Shown here: piece after piece, positions 26,552-34,521 of the stretch
How the letters are laid out: each line of letters starts with the position of its first letter
How positions within the stretch are numbered: the stretch's first letter is position 1
From: Leadbetterella lacustris
GTDB taxonomy: Bacteria > Bacteroidota > Bacteroidia > Cytophagales > Spirosomataceae
Assembly: GCA_965234335.1 (NCBI GenBank)
Contig: OZ248436.1
Location: forward strand, 12,437 to 76,436
Length of the DNA: 64,000 nt
Direction of reading: 5' to 3'
Made by a program: the position numbers and the translations under genes
Notes under the pieces: generated by a model
Databases searched by the model: none
The model's input: the letters and a program-made list of their open reading frames with translations, nothing else
What the model was told of the DNA's origin: nothing

Positions 26552-27997
26552 ATGAGCAAAGACATGGATTTGTTGGAGGAACTTACCACCTCCGATTATA
26601 AATATGGTTTTTATACGGATATTGAAGCTGACGAGGCCCCTCCTGGATTAAGTGAGGATATTGTTAGATTCATATCTGCAAAAAAGAAAGAGCCAGAATG
26701 GATGCTTGAATGGAGATTACAAGCTTACAGAGAGTGGATCAAGATGACAGAGCCTTCTTGGCCCAACGTATATTACACCAAGCCTGATTTTCAGGCCATT
26801 AAATATTATTCGGCACCAAAGCAAAAGGTTACGATAGACAGCTTAGACGACATTGATCCTGAGCTTCGCAGAACTTTTGAACGTTTGGGAATATCTTTGA
26901 AAGAGCAGGAGCGTTTGAGTGGTGTCGCAGTTGATGCTGTTATCGACTCGGTTTCTGTAGCCACCACATTTCGTTCGAAATTATTAGAAATGGGCATAAT
27001 TTTTTGCTCAATTTCAGAAGCAGTTCATAATTATCCCGACCTTATCAAAAAGTACATTGGTTCGGTTGTTCCTGTAAAAGATAACTTTTATGCTGCTTTA
27101 AATTCAGCTGTTTTCTCGGATGGGTCTTTCTGCTACATTCCAAAAGGCGTTCGTTGCCCTATGGAGCTTTCTACCTATTTTAGGATTAACGCGGCAGGAA
27201 CAGGTCAGTTCGAGAGAACACTTATTATAGCCGATGAAGGTTCTTATGTGAGTTATTTGGAAGGCTGCACAGCCCCGAGTAGAGATGAGAATCAACTGCA
27301 TGCAGCGGTTGTGGAGATTTTTACGCATGAAAACGCTGAAGTAAAATATTCAACTGTACAAAACTGGTATCCTGGCGATAAAGAAGGAAAAGGTGGGGTT
27401 TATAATTTTGTAACGAAAAGAGGTATTTGTTTTGGCGACAATTCAAAAATTTCTTGGACACAGGTAGAAACAGGTTCAGCGGTCACTTGGAAATATCCTT
27501 CGGTAATATTAAAAGGAGACAACTCTATTGGTGAGTTTTATTCTGTTGCAGTTACGAATAATTTCCAACAAGCTGACACCGGCACAAAAATGATTCACTT
27601 GGGAAAAAATACTAAAAGTCGAATTGTTTCTAAGGGTATTTCAGCTGGTAGAAGTCAGAATTCATACAGAGGTTTGGTGGAGATTTCGAAAAGGGCTACA
27701 AATGCTCGGAATTACTCTCAGTGTGATTCCATGCTTTTGGGTGATAGATGTGGAGCTCATACGTTCCCATATATTGAGTGCAACAATTCAACAGCTACTG
27801 TAGAACACGAAGCCACAACTTCTAAAATCGGAGAGGACCAACTGTTTTATTGTAATCAACGCGGCATAGATTCGGAAACAGCCGTGGCCTTGATTATCAA
27901 TGGCTATGCCAAAGAAGTTTTAAATCAGCTACCAATGGAGTTTGCAGTGGAAGCCCAGAAACTATTGGCCATATCACTTGAGGGTTCGGTAGGGTGA
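26552..27997 (+). CDS. sufB: Fe-S cluster assembly scaffold SufB
   Basis: 481 residues, full length. Conserved segments include GFYTDIEADEAPPGL, WYPGDKEGKGGVYNFVTKRG, SYLEGCTAP and the C-terminal FYCNQRGIDSE with the cluster-assembly Cys (E. coli Cys405 equivalent). SufB forms the SufBC2D scaffold that builds Fe-S clusters. No sufC, sufD or sufS follows: an intrinsic terminator closes the transcript and a toxin-antitoxin pair comes next. Confidence 0.97.
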   Translation: MSKDMDLLEELTTSDYKYGFYTDIEADEAPPGLSEDIVRFISAKKKEPEWMLEWRLQAYREWIKMTEPSWPNVYYTKPDFQAIKYYSAPKQKVTIDSLDDIDPELRRTFERLGISLKEQERLSGVAVDAVIDSVSVATTFRSKLLEMGIIFCSISEAVHNYPDLIKKYIGSVVPVKDNFYAALNSAVFSDGSFCYIPKGVRCPMELSTYFRINAAGTGQFERTLIIADEGSYVSYLEGCTAPSRDENQLHAAVVEIFTHENAEVKYSTVQNWYPGDKEGKGGVYNFVTKRGICFGDNSKISWTQVETGSAVTWKYPSVILKGDNSIGEFYSVAVTNNFQQADTGTKMIHLGKNTKSRIVSKGISAGRSQNSYRGLVEISKRATNARNYSQCDSMLLGDRCGAHTFPYIECNNSTATVEHEATTSKIGEDQLFYCNQRGIDSETAVALIINGYAKEVLNQLPMEFAVEAQKLLAISLEGSVG

Positions 27998-28023
27998 TTT
28001 TTTTTTCTAAAATATTTTATTTT

Positions 28024-28048
28024 AAAGCCACCTTTTGGTGGCTTTTTT
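28024..28048 (+). terminator. Rho-independent terminator after sufB
   Basis: AAAGCCACC-TTTT-GGTGGCTTT followed by more T residues: a perfect 9-bp stem and T-tail, 27 bases after the sufB stop. Confidence 0.9.
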
Positions 28049-28103
28049 TATGGCTATTTTTTAAAAAATAAGACAAAATGTTTTTTTATTTTGACAAAAG
28101 TCT

Positions 28104-28111
28104 TAAATTTG
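28104..28111 (+). promoter_or_regulatory. -7 element (TAAATTTG) for the Xre/RES pair
   Basis: TAAATTTG matches TAnnTTTG. It predicts transcription start near 28117, which makes the TTG at 28116 unusable and favours the ATG at 28131. Confidence 0.6.
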
Positions 28112-28130
28112 TGTATTGAAAATAAAAGAT

Positions 28131-28562
28131 ATGGGACTGTTTGTGGTTGAAGATGTGCAATATTCTTATGGTTCAGTGCCTAAAGAAAAGTCCGTTTTGG
28201 ATATAATAAAATCGGTCAGAGAGGGCATGAGGTATGAGAGTTTTGCAATTGTTGCACTGAAAATGCCTTTTAGTATCTCAGAGTGGTCTGTTTATTTACA
28301 TGTTTCAGAAAGAACTATGCTTCGTTACAAAAATGATAATCTGCCATTTGACGCTTTACAGACTGATAAAATTTATCAGTTATCTATCATTTATGATAAA
28401 GGACTTTTGGTTTTCGGCGAAAAGCGTTATTTTGACATTTGGCTTAATACCCAAAATATAGCCTTAGGAGGCTTGAAGCCCAAAGAATTGTTAGACAATT
28501 CGTTCGGAATAGGCCTAGTTGGCGATGAGTTGATAAGGATTGAGCATGGGGTGTTGGCATGA
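28131..28562 (+). CDS. Xre/MbcA/ParS-type antitoxin of a RES system
   Basis: 143 residues from ATG 28131. FSISEWSVYLHVSERTMLRYK is an Xre-type helix-turn-helix, and the C-terminal half (WLNTQNIALGGLKPKELLDNSFGIG) is the MbcA/ParS toxin-binding domain (older name DUF2384). It neutralises the RES toxin encoded next and normally autorepresses the operon by DNA binding. Its stop overlaps the toxin ATG by 4 bases. A TTG five codons upstream is the alternative start. Confidence 0.88.
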   Translation: MGLFVVEDVQYSYGSVPKEKSVLDIIKSVREGMRYESFAIVALKMPFSISEWSVYLHVSERTMLRYKNDNLPFDALQTDKIYQLSIIYDKGLLVFGEKRYFDIWLNTQNIALGGLKPKELLDNSFGIGLVGDELIRIEHGVLA

Positions 28563-29017
28563 TAGTTTACAGATTAAGTAAAGCTCAGTTTGCCAATGAT
28601 TTATCGGGTAGGGGGGCAGAGTTGGCTGGTGGCAGATGGAATAGCAAGGGTTTGCCAATGTTATACACCAGTTCTTCTAGGGCACTTTGTACTGCCGAAA
28701 TTGCGGTACATACTCCGTTGGGTATTGTTCCTACTGACTATGTTATTGTTGAAATAGAGATTCCAGACGATTCTTTGGAAGCAATTGATATTGCCAACCT
28801 GCCAAAAAACTGGAGGGAATTTCCGCATAGTCAAAGTACCAAGAAGCTAGGTGATGTTTTTCTTAAAAAGTGTAATAATTTGACGCTGAAAGTTCCCTCT
28901 GCTGTGGTGAGCGGAGATTATAATTTTTTAATTAATCCATTTCATTCAGATTTTGGGAAAGTCAAAATTTTACAAAAAGAAGTATTTGAGTTTGATAGAA
29001 GACTTTTTATCAAATAG
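28559..29017 (+). CDS. RES-domain toxin (NAD+-degrading family)
   Basis: 152 residues, the standard RES length. Family residues are in place: MIVYRLSKAQF (Arg5), AGGRWNSKG, LYTSSSRALCTAEIAVH (Tyr36, Glu47) and VPSAVVSGDYNFLINPFH (Ser114/Ser118). Characterised RES toxins (for example MbcT of Mycobacterium tuberculosis) degrade NAD+ and stop growth until the antitoxin binds them. No truncation is seen. It overlaps the antitoxin stop by 4 bases. Confidence 0.92.
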   Translation: MIVYRLSKAQFANDLSGRGAELAGGRWNSKGLPMLYTSSSRALCTAEIAVHTPLGIVPTDYVIVEIEIPDDSLEAIDIANLPKNWREFPHSQSTKKLGDVFLKKCNNLTLKVPSAVVSGDYNFLINPFHSDFGKVKILQKEVFEFDRRLFIK

Positions 29018-29043
29018 GAATGTTTTTGCTCCGAATTTATAGT

Positions 29044-29799
29044 TTAGTGAATATAACTCCCTGCATTAAAATCAATTGTACTTCCGGTGGCATGATCCAT
29101 AAGGCCGGCTGCTATTAAAACTGTGATGGGTGAGATATGCTCTGGAAGGGTTATTTCTTTTAGCGAGGCATCCTTTAGAATAGCATCTTCGCCATTGGTA
29201 GCAATAAACTCTGCAGCCATTGGCGTTTTGGTAAAGCCCGGTGCGAGAATAAAAGATTTGATATTGTATTTCCCAAAAGATCTAGCCACTGTGCGAGCTA
29301 GCGAAACGACAGCTCCTTTTGAAGCAGCATAAGCCAGATAGTCCTCAGTTTCACCTCTAAAAGCGGCCCTTGAAGCTATGTATATCATTCGCCCTCCATT
29401 ATTTTGTTTGAAATGTTGAATTCCTAAATGCGTTAAAAGACCAACTGCATGTACATTGGTATTCATACTTTTATGCCATGTTTTCATCCAGTCGGCCGAA
29501 CTTAAACTAAGGCTGTGTTCTTCAAAAATTCCCGCATTGTGTATAATCATGTCTACTTTTTCAAAAGTATTGACTACAGATTGAAAAAACGATTCAACTT
29601 CGTTTTCAACACTTAAATTTGCTTTGAAAATCTTTGAATTATTTCCTTCTTTCAGGAGTTGTTCTGCTCCTTTTTGATTCGAATTATAATGTATCGCAAC
29701 CGTTGCACCAGCCTCTATTAACGCTCTCGCAATTTCGAATCCTATACCGCTCGATGCACCGGTTACAATTATTTTTTTATCTGTTAAATCTATTTGCAT
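29044..29799 (-). CDS. Short-chain dehydrogenase/reductase
   Basis: 251 residues, classical SDR. The cofactor motif TGASSGIGFEIA (TGxxxGxG), the NAG motif in IIHNAGIFEEH, and the catalytic YxxxK in YLAYAASKGA are present. The substrate is unknown; FabG-like ketoacyl or sugar reduction are both possible. Convergent with the RES gene; its start codon overlaps the -7 element of mtgA on the other strand. Confidence 0.88.
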   Translation of the reverse strand: MQIDLTDKKIIVTGASSGIGFEIARALIEAGATVAIHYNSNQKGAEQLLKEGNNSKIFKANLSVENEVESFFQSVVNTFEKVDMIIHNAGIFEEHSLSLSSADWMKTWHKSMNTNVHAVGLLTHLGIQHFKQNNGGRMIYIASRAAFRGETEDYLAYAASKGAVVSLARTVARSFGKYNIKSFILAPGFTKTPMAAEFIATNGEDAILKDASLKEITLPEHISPITVLIAAGLMDHATGSTIDFNAGSYIH

Positions 29800-29806
29800 A
29801 TTTTTG
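29799..29806 (+). promoter_or_regulatory. -7 element (TATTTTTG) for mtgA
   Basis: TATTTTTG fits TAnnTTTG, 25 bases before the mtgA ATG and touching the SDR start codon on the opposite strand. Confidence 0.5.
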
Positions 29807-29831
29807 TAAAAATTAAAGGATTATTAAACTG

Positions 29832-30602
29832 ATGGCAGGAAAAAACACTTATCGGAAACCAAAACCAAATCCTACCCCAAAAATAGTAAAAAAGGCGTCT
29901 GTTTTTTCTTACATCAAAAAACTCTTATACAAAGCAGTCTTTTATTTTTTGGTAATTTCCATTGGAAGTGTGGTGGTATTTAAGTTTATACCTATTCCGT
30001 TTACATGGACAATGGTGGATCAAAAAATGGAATCCATTATGAATGGCGAGGATTCAGAAATGTACTATGCTTGGCGGTCATATAGCAACGTTTCAAGAGA
30101 AATGCACTTGGCAGTTGTGGCTGCTGAGGATCAGCTTTTTCCTGACCATTTTGGTTTTGATTTCAAGCACATGCAGATTGCCTATAAGAATAATTTGAAG
30201 GGGAAAAAAGTACGTGGGGCTAGTACCATTAGCCAACAAGTAGCCAAAAATGTATTTCTTTGGCAAGACAGAAGCTATATCAGAAAGGCTTTGGAAGTGT
30301 ATTTTACTTTTTTGATAGAAATAATATGGGGTAAGCAACGCATATTGGAGGTGTATGTAAATGTGGCAGAAATGGGTAAAAACACTTTCGGTGCAGAGGC
30401 TGCGGCACAGCGATATTTCGACAAGTCTGCAAAAAATCTTTCGAGAGATCAGGCAGCTCAATTGGCTGCTATATTACCAAGTCCAAGAAAATGGTCAGTG
30501 ACTAAACCCGGCCCTTATGTGAGTAGGAGAGTGCCGAAAATCACCCGACAAATGCGAGCTTTGGGCGGTACGGCTTATATAAAAGACTTGAGGAGTTTCT
30601 AA
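29832..30602 (+). CDS. mtgA: Monofunctional peptidoglycan glycosyltransferase
   Basis: 256 residues. One N-terminal transmembrane helix (about residues 32-52), then a GT51 domain: VAAEDQLFPDHFGFDF with the catalytic Glu, GASTISQQVAKNVFLW and ILEVYVNVAEMGKNTFGAEAA. Lacking a transpeptidase domain, it is the monofunctional MtgA type that polymerises lipid II into glycan strands at the periplasmic face of the inner membrane. Confidence 0.95.
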   Translation: MAGKNTYRKPKPNPTPKIVKKASVFSYIKKLLYKAVFYFLVISIGSVVVFKFIPIPFTWTMVDQKMESIMNGEDSEMYYAWRSYSNVSREMHLAVVAAEDQLFPDHFGFDFKHMQIAYKNNLKGKKVRGASTISQQVAKNVFLWQDRSYIRKALEVYFTFLIEIIWGKQRILEVYVNVAEMGKNTFGAEAAAQRYFDKSAKNLSRDQAAQLAAILPSPRKWSVTKPGPYVSRRVPKITRQMRALGGTAYIKDLRSF

Positions 30603-30603
30603 G

Positions 30604-30945
30604 TTATTCAAATATTATTTTATCTGCAAGGTTTTTAGGGGCCCTCTTGCAGTAAGCTGTTTTGAGCAATTCGAGGACAATTTCAGCTTTTATGTCTTGA
30701 TATCTTAAATGAGTCCACCCCATTTTGCCCCATTTGTTGGGTACTGGAAATATGGCGTCAGGTTTTATTTTACAAAACATTTCCTGTTCTTCTGGCGTAA
30801 ACTTTAGCGTTGCCCTGCTTTCTTTTTCGTTTAAGGTTGCAAATGTCTTCTTTTTTACCCGAAATGAAACCTTTTCAAGGTGTGGCCCGATGCTCACTTC
30901 CGGCAATGAACATGCTAATGTGGTAAACTCTTTTAAGCTGGACAT
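30604..30945 (-). CDS. MmcQ/YjbR-like protein
   Basis: 113 residues from MSSLKEFTTLACSLPEVSIG. The family pattern is clear: SFRVKKKTFATL near residue 25, then TPEEQEMFCKI and the C-terminal WGKMGWTHLRY followed by a helix. MmcQ/YjbR proteins have a CyaY-like fold and are associated with DNA binding, but a precise function is not known. The frame extends eight codons further upstream, but this Met fits homologues. Confidence 0.8.
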   Translation of the reverse strand: MSSLKEFTTLACSLPEVSIGPHLEKVSFRVKKKTFATLNEKESRATLKFTPEEQEMFCKIKPDAIFPVPNKWGKMGWTHLRYQDIKAEIVLELLKTAYCKRAPKNLADKIIFE

Positions 30946-30956
30946 ATTTGTATGAA

Positions 30957-30986
30957 AAAAAAACTCCAAGTAGTTTTACTTGGAGT
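30957..30986 (-). terminator. Rho-independent terminator after the DUF4494 gene
   Basis: ACTCCAAGTA-GTTT-TACTTGGAGT is a perfect 10-bp stem, followed on the minus strand by a run of nine T. It ends the transcript of the gene at 30997-31503 and separates it from the YjbR-like gene. Confidence 0.85.
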
Positions 30987-30996
30987 TAGATAATTT

Positions 30997-31503
30997 TTAT
31001 TCTTCACTAAGGCCTGCCATAACCTCGCTTAGGGGTTTTAAATTGGTAGGTATTGGTTTTTCATCGGTTTCTTCGGCAACTTCTTCGTATGGAATAACGT
31101 CCAATATTTTGGTGACACTGATATCAGAAATGATGTAATCCTGAACAGAACCCAGTTTTTCTACCATCAGTCCGTAAACTTCTTTGATGTCTTGGGCATT
31201 GAGCAAAAACACAAATGGTACTTTCTTTTCTTTCTGAGATTTCTCGTCAAAAACAATGTATTGAGCCCTGGCTTTCCACCAAAGTTCTTGATTGTTTTCT
31301 ATAAAAAACACTTCGTTAAACTTCATTTTGGTAAGACCAACCAGCTGAAACTCCTGAAGTTCTTCCGCACAATAGGCGTAGGCCCTTGCCTCGGCATCAG
31401 TGTAAGAAACCGCATCGAAAAGATAAACCTGCGTGATGGGTTTTGTGCCGCCTTTTTCGTCTTGTTGTATAAATTTTATTTTTGCTTGATACCAAGTAGC
31501 CAT
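30997..31503 (-). CDS. DUF4494 family protein
   Basis: 168 residues beginning MATWYQAKIKFIQQDEKG. The pattern of short strands (KPITQVYLFDAVSYTDAEARAYAY, and a central WWKARAQYIVFDEKSQKEKK block) matches DUF4494, a conserved Bacteroidota family of unknown function. No signal peptide or membrane segment. It stands alone and is followed by a strong terminator. Confidence 0.8.
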   Translation of the reverse strand: MATWYQAKIKFIQQDEKGGTKPITQVYLFDAVSYTDAEARAYAYCAEELQEFQLVGLTKMKFNEVFFIENNQELWWKARAQYIVFDEKSQKEKKVPFVFLLNAQDIKEVYGLMVEKLGSVQDYIISDISVTKILDVIPYEEVAEETDEKPIPTNLKPLSEVMAGLSEE

Positions 31504-31590
31504 ATTTCTCTTTTTATTTATTATTACCTTATAAAATCGTTAATCTAAAATCGTCAATCCACAATCGTTAAACTACAATCTAAAATAAAA

Positions 31591-32496
31591 TTAATTCCTC
31601 ACTAACTCAGCTGCTCCAAAAACCCCCGCACTGTCGCCAAGTAATGGTTTTAAGAATACTGTTTCTACTTTTCGGTTATTGAAAATATAGTTTTCTATCT
31701 GTTTTACGCCTTCGATGTAAAGCAAGTCAATGTTGCTAACGCCACCACCAAGAACTATCACATCCGGGTCCAGCACATTGATTATCGAGCTGATGGCTCT
31801 GGCAAAAGAAGTCATCAAATGGTCAATGGTAGCTGTGGCGTGAGGGTCGGTGTGATCCAAGTGCCTTTGGTAAATTTCCTTTAGTCTAAGTTTTTGACCA
31901 GAAAGTCCTTCATAGTAACGTTCCAAGGCAGGGCCTGCGAAGACTTTTTCGTTACAACCACTTTTGCCGCAATAACAAGCTTCTCCATCAACATCCAACA
32001 CAATATGTCCCCATTCGCCACCGATACCGTGTTTTCCACCTATTACTTTGCCATTGACCACTACTCCTCCGCCAACACCGGTTCCCATAATTACCCCAAA
32101 AACCACCTCTGCGTTGAGGTCTTTGGCTGCTCCCATGGTGGCTTCGGCCAAAGCAAAACAGTTGGCGTCGTTGGCCATTTCTATTCTGATTTTGAGCAAT
32201 TCCTCCAAGTCCTTTTTCATAGGTTCGCCATTCATGCAAACAGTGTTGCAGTTTTTCATGGTCTGTAAACCTGGGTCTAGCGTACCCGGAGTGCTAAATC
32301 CAATGGCTGTCGGAACCACGGCAGTTTCTTCTTTTACGATATTAATCAACAGCCCAATTTGAGAAATGATATGTTTGTAGCCTTTATCAGCCTCGGTATC
32401 AATTCGTTTTCTAATTAAGATTTCGCCTGATTCTGCTTCTATCACTATACACTCGATTTTGGTTCCTCCCAAGTCAACACCCCAAAGGTATTTCAT
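31591..32496 (-). CDS. ROK-family sugar kinase
   Basis: 301 residues from MKYLWGVDLGGTKIECIVIE, the ROK ATP-binding start. GGEWGHIVLDVDGEACYCGKSGCNE carries the structural zinc His and CXCGXXGC cysteines (in two blocks: GEWGHIVL and CYCGKSGCNE), and the catalytic Asp lies in MANDANCFALAEA. ROK members phosphorylate glucose, fructose, mannose or N-acetyl sugars; the exact substrate is not readable. Upstream in-frame codons to 32526 are not conserved in the family. Confidence 0.85.
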   Translation of the reverse strand: MKYLWGVDLGGTKIECIVIEAESGEILIRKRIDTEADKGYKHIISQIGLLINIVKEETAVVPTAIGFSTPGTLDPGLQTMKNCNTVCMNGEPMKKDLEELLKIRIEMANDANCFALAEATMGAAKDLNAEVVFGVIMGTGVGGGVVVNGKVIGGKHGIGGEWGHIVLDVDGEACYCGKSGCNEKVFAGPALERYYEGLSGQKLRLKEIYQRHLDHTDPHATATIDHLMTSFARAISSIINVLDPDVIVLGGGVSNIDLLYIEGVKQIENYIFNNRKVETVFLKPLLGDSAGVFGAAELVRN

Positions 32497-32511
32497 ATTT
32501 TTTATTCTTTT

Positions 32512-32582
32512 TAACCGCAATGACACTAAGTCGCAAAGGTATAAATTTCCTTCTTGCGTTTATAACTTAGTGGTTTTGGCGA
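32512..32582. repeat. Single divergent copy of the ACCGC/CAAAG intergenic repeat
   Basis: ACCGCAATGACACTAAGTCGC and, 45 bases on, ACTTAGTGGTTTTGGCGAG: complementary arms built from the same words as the repeat at 7848-8085. Confidence 0.5.
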
Positions 32583-32671
32583 GTGATTTTTTGTTATAAA
32601 ATTTTAGCTAAATAAGTAGATTTTTGCGAGAATATTCATAGAATTTTGCAGAAAAAATTATTAATGTTGGA

Positions 32672-33775
32672 TTATTTGAATAACATTCCAATCTCCTTTC
32701 CAATTTCAAAAAGCAATTCCGCGGCATTTTCCTTTGCAAAATCCAATGTCATTTCGGGTGTTTTTACTTGATATGTTTTTATGATATTTGGTTGGTCATT
32801 TAGGTCAGTTTCTACAGAGCCTCCAACCAAAATCACTTTTTTGGTTTGGGCGGCTTCCAAAAGTTTCGAGATTAATTTTCCATTCCAAGTTTGGGCATCA
32901 ATGCGGCCTTCGCCTGAAATTATGACGTCTGATTGTCCTATTTTGGTAGACAAATCACATATTTTAAAGATTTCCTCTGCCGCTGAAACTACTTTTGCTC
33001 CTAAAAAGGCATAAGCTCCGCCCGCCAATCCACCAGCAGCTCCGCTTCCTGCAAGGGTTTGTAAATCAATGTTTTTGGTTTTCTTTAGAATAGAATTTAG
33101 GTTTTGGAGTCCTTTGTCCAGATAGTCTATTTGTTCTGGATTCGCACCTTTTTGCTTGGCATAAATGTGTGCGGCACCATTTTCTCCATAAAAAGGATTG
33201 GTGACATCCGTGGCCACAATAAATTCTATTTTTGAAAGGTCAAAAGTGGGTTGATAATCAAACTCGTGAATTAAATTCAGGTTTTCTCCCGTAGGATTTA
33301 ATGTGTTTCCATTTTTATCAAAAAAAACATATCCTAGTGCGGCTGCCGCACCTATGCCCCCGTCGTTGGTAGCCGAACCACCCACGAAAAGTATAATTTT
33401 TTGGGCTTTATTTTTTAGTGCATGAGCTATCAGTTCTCCTGTGCCCAAGGTGCTGGTTTTTAACGGATTTCGCTCTTTTTCGGTCACAAGTTCCAGTCCC
33501 GATATTTGTGCCATTTCCACAAAAGCCGTCTTGGTTTTTTCGTCCCAAAGATATTTGCTTTCTATTTTTCTGAAAAGCGGATCGGATGCCATGCATTTTA
33601 CATACGCCAAATTTCCTTTTATGGCATCCAAAGTGCCTTCTCCGCCATCGGCCAAGGGCAAAAGTGTTATTTCAGCCGCTTTGAACCTGCTTTTTATCCC
33701 TTTAGCTAAACTCTCAGCCACTTTAGCGGCTGAAAGTGAGTCTTTGAAAGAATCTGGGGCAATCAGTATACGCAT
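32672..33775 (-). CDS. Glycerate kinase (GarK/GlxK type)
   Basis: 367 residues. MRILIAPDSFKDSLSAAKVAESLAKG is the family opening, followed by LPLADGGEGTLDAI, VGGSATNDGGIGAAAALGY and SGAAGGLAGGAYAFLGAK. It phosphorylates glycerate to 2- or 3-phosphoglycerate. The ATG overlaps the last base of the response-regulator stop (TAATG), so its translation is likely coupled to the two-component system. Confidence 0.93.
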   Translation of the reverse strand: MRILIAPDSFKDSLSAAKVAESLAKGIKSRFKAAEITLLPLADGGEGTLDAIKGNLAYVKCMASDPLFRKIESKYLWDEKTKTAFVEMAQISGLELVTEKERNPLKTSTLGTGELIAHALKNKAQKIILFVGGSATNDGGIGAAAALGYVFFDKNGNTLNPTGENLNLIHEFDYQPTFDLSKIEFIVATDVTNPFYGENGAAHIYAKQKGANPEQIDYLDKGLQNLNSILKKTKNIDLQTLAGSGAAGGLAGGAYAFLGAKVVSAAEEIFKICDLSTKIGQSDVIISGEGRIDAQTWNGKLISKLLEAAQTKKVILVGGSVETDLNDQPNIIKTYQVKTPEMTLDFAKENAAELLFEIGKEIGMLFK

Positions 33776-34521
33776 TATAAGCTCATTAAATCTTTGAATT
33801 TGATAGCCTGACGGCGAGATATTTCGATTTTTTCTAAGGGTGTGCTTTTCTCACCGCCTTTTAGTGTTACCAACAATCCACCAGAGAACCAAGGCTCGAT
33901 TTTCTCCACCCACTGAAGGTTGATGATGTGCTTGCGGTTGGCTCTGAAGAAACTCTTTGGGTCTAATCTTTCCTCCAGACTATTCAATGACTTCAAAATC
34001 ATTGGTTTTTGGTCTTCAAAATGCAGCCTTACATAATTACCCATGGATTCAAAAAGCCTTACTTTTCCGAGTTTTACAAACCAGCATTTTTCGCCATCTT
34101 TTACAAACACCTGATCGTTTTCGGTCAAATATTGCACGTTTGGGTCTGCTGAGCGTTTTTCAGATCGTTTGATTTCTGCTTCCACTTTCGTGATAGCCTC
34201 TGCCAAACGGCTGCTGTCAATGGGCTTCATGAGGTAGTCGAGGGCGTTATATTCAAAGGCCTTTAAAGCATATTCGTCATAGGCTGTAGTGAAGATAACT
34301 TCCGGTACTCTGTCTTCTATGATTTCCAGGAGCTCAAATCCATTCTTTCCGGGCATCTGAATATCCAGAAAAAGCAAGTCGGGCTGATGTTCGTCTATGA
34401 GTTCTATGGCTTCTTCGGCATTGGCAGCCTCGGCCACAACATGTATTTTTGGGAATTCTTCTAATAGCCTTTTGAGTTCGTTTCTCGCAAGTCTTTCATC
34501 GTCTATAATGATGGTTTTCAT
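33775..34521 (-). CDS. LytTR-family response regulator
   Basis: 248 residues. Receiver domain: MKTIIIDDERLARN, phosphoacceptor Asp53 in LLFLDIQMPGKNG, conserved TTAYDEYALKAF. Output domain: LytTR, with FVKDGEKCWFVKLGKVRLFES and FFRANRKHIINLQWVEKIEPW. Partner of the sensor kinase encoded immediately upstream (4-base ATGA overlap). Targets are unknown. Confidence 0.93.
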   Translation of the reverse strand: MKTIIIDDERLARNELKRLLEEFPKIHVVAEAANAEEAIELIDEHQPDLLFLDIQMPGKNGFELLEIIEDRVPEVIFTTAYDEYALKAFEYNALDYLMKPIDSSRLAEAITKVEAEIKRSEKRSADPNVQYLTENDQVFVKDGEKCWFVKLGKVRLFESMGNYVRLHFEDQKPMILKSLNSLEERLDPKSFFRANRKHIINLQWVEKIEPWFSGGLLVTLKGGEKSTPLEKIEISRRQAIKFKDLMSL

